16,286 nt of DNA from CAWAPS01 sp963783945. Lineage in GTDB: Bacteria; Actinomycetota; Acidimicrobiia; Acidimicrobiales; Palsa-688. Each line of letters starts with the position of its first letter. The stretch's first letter is position 1. The stretch lies in assembly GCA_963783945.1 (NCBI GenBank), contig CAWAPS010000013.1, positions 1 to 16,286 of the forward strand, read 5' to 3'. The translations under genes and the position numbers were made by a program. Positions 14,138-16,286 of the stretch are shown here, in pieces. The notes below the pieces were generated by a model that had not been told where the DNA came from, did no database searches, and worked only from the letters and a program-made list of their open reading frames with translations.

Positions 14138-14573
14138 GTGAAAGTTCCGATCGAAGGAGAGGACCGCCTACTGGCAGCCGAGGCGCGGCTGTCGCTCATC
14201 TCTCCCGGGTTCCTGAATCGAGTCGCGCGACGCTGCGGGCCGCTTGGCGGTCCGGGACTTGGACGGAACCGACACCGGAGCGGCCATCGAGGCGGTCGGA
14301 GAACTGGCGGTCATCGATCTCGACGTCCCGACGCAATCCCGGGTTCCTGCCGCCGGGCTGCTCAAGAAGGCGGTCAAGAGGCTGGTGGGGTGGTATCTCG
14401 ACTACTTCGGACGCCAGGTCTCGGCCTTCGGGCAGGCGGTGGCGAACCTCGGTCTGGCCCTGGCTGACCGGACGCTGCGCCTGGAGGCTGCCAGCACTGC
14501 CCTTCGCACTGACATCGACCGCCTGGCCGAACGGGTGGAGCGCCTCGAGAAGAACCGCCCGGGCCCGGCGTGA
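14138..14573 (+). CDS. Coiled-coil protein of unknown function, single-base frameshift
   Basis: The frame from GTG 14138 reads MKVPIEGEDRLLAAEARLSL and ISPGFLNRVA, then becomes nonsense. Dropping one C near 14228 lets it run on into the next frame as DAAGRLAVRDLDGTDTGAAIE and further to a TGA at 14571-14573, giving one protein of about 144 residues. The C-terminal part has LLKKAVKRLVGWYLDYFGRQ and a heptad-like helix ending in DRLAERVERLEKN. Similar short proteins with a helical tail occur next to glycosyltransferases in actinobacterial polysaccharide clusters, but I cannot name the family. The stop overlaps the GTG of the GT4 gene in a GTGA, so the two are coupled. If the indel is real, only a weak TTG start at 14244 would remain for the second half. 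Confidence 0.65.
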
Positions 14574-15667
14574 GGATCGATCAGCTCGTTCCGAGCTTCG
14601 TGCGCCACGACGCCATCAGCAGCCACGTGTTGCAGATCCGCCGGGTCCTGCGCCAGGAGGGCGTCGCCTCCGACGTGTATGTCGGTGCAATCGACCACCG
14701 GCTGGCCGGCGAGGCCCGGCTGTATTCGGAGTGCCCGTCCGAGGCCGATCCCGGCCGCGTCCTGCTCTACCACGCGTCTACCGACTCGCCCATAGCGGCG
14801 TGGCTCGAGTCGACAGCCCGAAACGGGCAGCTCGTAGGGTTGGACTACCACAACATCACTCCGTCGAGGTACTTTGCCCGCTGGGAGCCGCCGGCGGCCA
14901 AGAGCATGAATGTGGCGAGGACGGAGCTGTCGCTGCTCGCCCCGGTCACCGGATTGGCCATGGCCGACTCCCGCTTCAATGCCGACGAACTGATCGATCT
15001 CGGGTACGCCCGGACCGCGGTGTGCCCGTTGCTGCTCGATCTCGACGAGTACCACCAGACGCCCGACCGCAGGACTGCAGCTCATATCCGCCGGGGTACC
15101 GAGGCCGGCGGCAAGAGATGGCTATTCGTGGGTCGAATCGCCCCCAACAAGTGCCAGCACGATGTCCTCGCCGCCTTCGCCGTCTACCGCCGGCTGTTCG
15201 ACGCCCGGGCCCGGTTAACCCTCGTGGGAGGAGCCACCTCACCGCGCTACCGGCGCGCCCTCGAGGTTATGGCGAAGAACCTGGATCTCGGGGACAGCCT
15301 GGAGATCATCGAGTCTCTCCCGTTCGCCAACCTCCTTGCCTACTTCGCGGCGGCCGACGTCTTCGTGTGCCTGTCCGAGCACGAAGGTTTCTGCGTGCCC
15401 ATCATCGAGGCCATGGAGCTAGGTGTACCAGTGGTGGCCTTTCGGGCGGCGGCGGTCACCGGGACGGTCGGCGACGCGGGCGTTCTCCTGGAGGACAAGG
15501 ACCCGCTCGTGGTCGCGTGCGAGGTGGATGACCTGCTGTCCGACGGCGCCGCCCGGCGGGCGCTGATAAAAGCGGGCAAGGGGCGGGCGGGTGCCTTCGG
15601 GCTGGACACGTCATCGAGGAGGCTGCTCGACGCGCTCAACGGCTGGTTGGACCCGCGTGACGGGTAG
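14570..15667 (+). CDS. Glycosyltransferase family 4 protein
   Basis: A 365-residue GT-B retaining glycosyltransferase acting in the cytoplasm on a nucleotide sugar and a lipid-linked or growing glycan acceptor. The N-terminal half opens MRIDQLVPSFVRHDAISSHV, with VGLDYHNITPSRYF near 89-102. The C-terminal half has WLFVGRIAPNKCQHDVLAAF (184-203), LTLVGG (216-221), and EHEGFCVPIIEAMELGVPVVAF, which contains the E-x7-E pair Glu272/Glu280 that contacts the donor. DAGVLLEDKDPLVVACEVDDLL follows, as is normal for GT4. The GTG at 14570 overlaps the stop of the coiled-coil gene. The donor sugar cannot be told. No frameshift or motif loss is visible. Confidence 0.92.
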   Translation: MRIDQLVPSFVRHDAISSHVLQIRRVLRQEGVASDVYVGAIDHRLAGEARLYSECPSEADPGRVLLYHASTDSPIAAWLESTARNGQLVGLDYHNITPSRYFARWEPPAAKSMNVARTELSLLAPVTGLAMADSRFNADELIDLGYARTAVCPLLLDLDEYHQTPDRRTAAHIRRGTEAGGKRWLFVGRIAPNKCQHDVLAAFAVYRRLFDARARLTLVGGATSPRYRRALEVMAKNLDLGDSLEIIESLPFANLLAYFAAADVFVCLSEHEGFCVPIIEAMELGVPVVAFRAAAVTGTVGDAGVLLEDKDPLVVACEVDDLLSDGAARRALIKAGKGRAGAFGLDTSSRRLLDALNGWLDPRDG

Positions 15668-15927
15668 CCGGCGCCCGTGCTCACCCGAAGCGCGTGTCGG
15701 GATCCCCGTTGGTCACGACGTGCGCTCAGCCAACGACGGGACGTGCCGTGAGTCGTCCCAGGCGATGCGGGCCCCTCCGACTCGACCGCGCAGACTACGT
15801 CAGGCGTGGGGACCAGGTACATCTCGATGACCGGCGCCGGGGTGGTCTCGGTTCATGGGGCGGCCACCGGGAGGACCAGGAAACTTGAACTCAGACCGGC
15901 ACCCGCATATTTGATGAGCCCTATCGC
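15668..15927. other. Intergenic stretch without a supported gene
   Basis: Several short open frames cross this region on both strands, but none resembles a protein and none has a convincing start. It separates the GT4 gene from the convergent remnant at the right edge. I see no T-tailed hairpin. Confidence 0.4.
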
Positions 15928-16196
15928 TCAAACCATAACTCCCTCGTGCAACAGGTCGAACTTGACGAAACAGCGGGCCGGCCCAGCTGGAGCACTCACC
16001 GGCAAGTCGAGGGCGGCCGCCTCCCCGCCGGCGACCTCGCGTCCCAGGGCGGCCCGGCCATCGTCATGGCCGCAACTCGGTCCCGTCGCCGGCGGGGCCT
16101 GTGATTGCGTCGGGCAGCGTGGCCCACAACGGATAGGTCCGACCCAAGTTGTTCCAGACCTGCTGAAGCTCCCCCAGTTCAACGCGAGCAACTCCA
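15928..16196 (-). pseudogene. Remnant of a Wzt-C-like beta-sandwich module
   Basis: Read on the minus strand, one frame gives VELGELQQVWNNLGRTYPLW, continues ATLPDAITGPAGDGTELRP and meets a stop. One base earlier or later, near 16068, the next frame continues HDDGRAALGREVAGGEAAAL then DLPVSAPAGPARCFVKFDLL and HEGVMV before a stop at 15928. Joined, they follow the pattern of the module at the end of the FkbM-like protein (DG, PGE, AP-PG, DLV-EGV). At least one single-base loss and a lost downstream part make this a broken fragment. The 5' part may lie outside this window. Confidence 0.45.
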
Positions 16197-16286
16197 GTTA
16201 GGCGTAGTCGCCGCCCCCGTCCCTCTCATCGACGTCCGCAGTCCTCGCCCTTATACGCAGGTCACGGCGTCGTTAGGCTCTTCCCG

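Noticed and set aside
13837..15531. 564-codon open plus frame across the GT4 gene
   Set aside because: It is arginine/proline-rich, runs over the secreted-protein start and the GT4 gene in another frame, and shows no domain pattern.

Overview
The window is GC-rich DNA that looks actinobacterial, most likely class Acidimicrobiia. The grounds are the GYWLAASDGG/FTFGDA repeat family in a secreted protein, TANNNT boxes placed 6-8 nt before several start codons as in leaderless actinobacterial genes, frequent GTG starts with GTGA stop/start overlaps, and actinobacterial-type transposases. The class is an inference from family resemblance; no rRNA or tRNA gene is visible.

Layout. 1-3050 is a mobile-element zone. 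An intact IS110/IS1111-type transposase (837-1928, minus) stands back to back with a second, frameshifted and 3'-truncated IS110 transposase (2268-3043, plus). A third, heavily decayed relative of the first lies at about 6590-7261. Between and after these lies a cell-surface glycan region: SAM methyltransferase (3120-3896), NAD-sugar epimerase/dehydratase (4016-4843, with its C-terminal tail cut off by a -1/+1 indel pair and ending at 5035), a convergent glycosyltransferase (5068-6387, minus), a FkbM-like methyltransferase with a C-terminal beta-sandwich module (7699-8883), a lone clpP (9088-9699), a Wzm/Wzt-type polysaccharide ABC exporter (9815-10615 and 10612-11823), a secreted beta-propeller/tandem-repeat protein (11881-14106, minus), and a two-gene unit of a frameshifted coiled-coil protein and a GT4 glycosyltransferase (14138-14573 and 14570-15667). 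The last 350 bases hold a decayed minus-strand remnant of a Wzt-C-like module.

How it fits together (inference). The epimerase would supply a nucleotide sugar, the glycosyltransferases would build a glycan, the methyltransferases would modify it, and the ABC-2 permease plus an ATPase with a Wzt-like C-terminal domain would export the undecaprenyl-linked chain. The secreted repeat protein may act at the cell surface. ClpP is a housekeeping-type protease subunit with no obvious tie to this job.

Most worth following: (1) candidate bridge/seek RNAs of the IS110 elements, supported by a 72-nt stretch beside the intact transposase that is about 79% identical to the matching stretch beside the decayed copy; (2) a recurrent TANNNT-6/8-nt-start arrangement, including a possible 9-codon leaderless upstream ORF overlapping the permease start; (3) a cluster of single-base indels in otherwise well-conserved genes, which is either real decay or assembly error; (4) three identical 126-bp repeats in the secreted protein gene; (5) a Wzt-like module reused on a methyltransferase.
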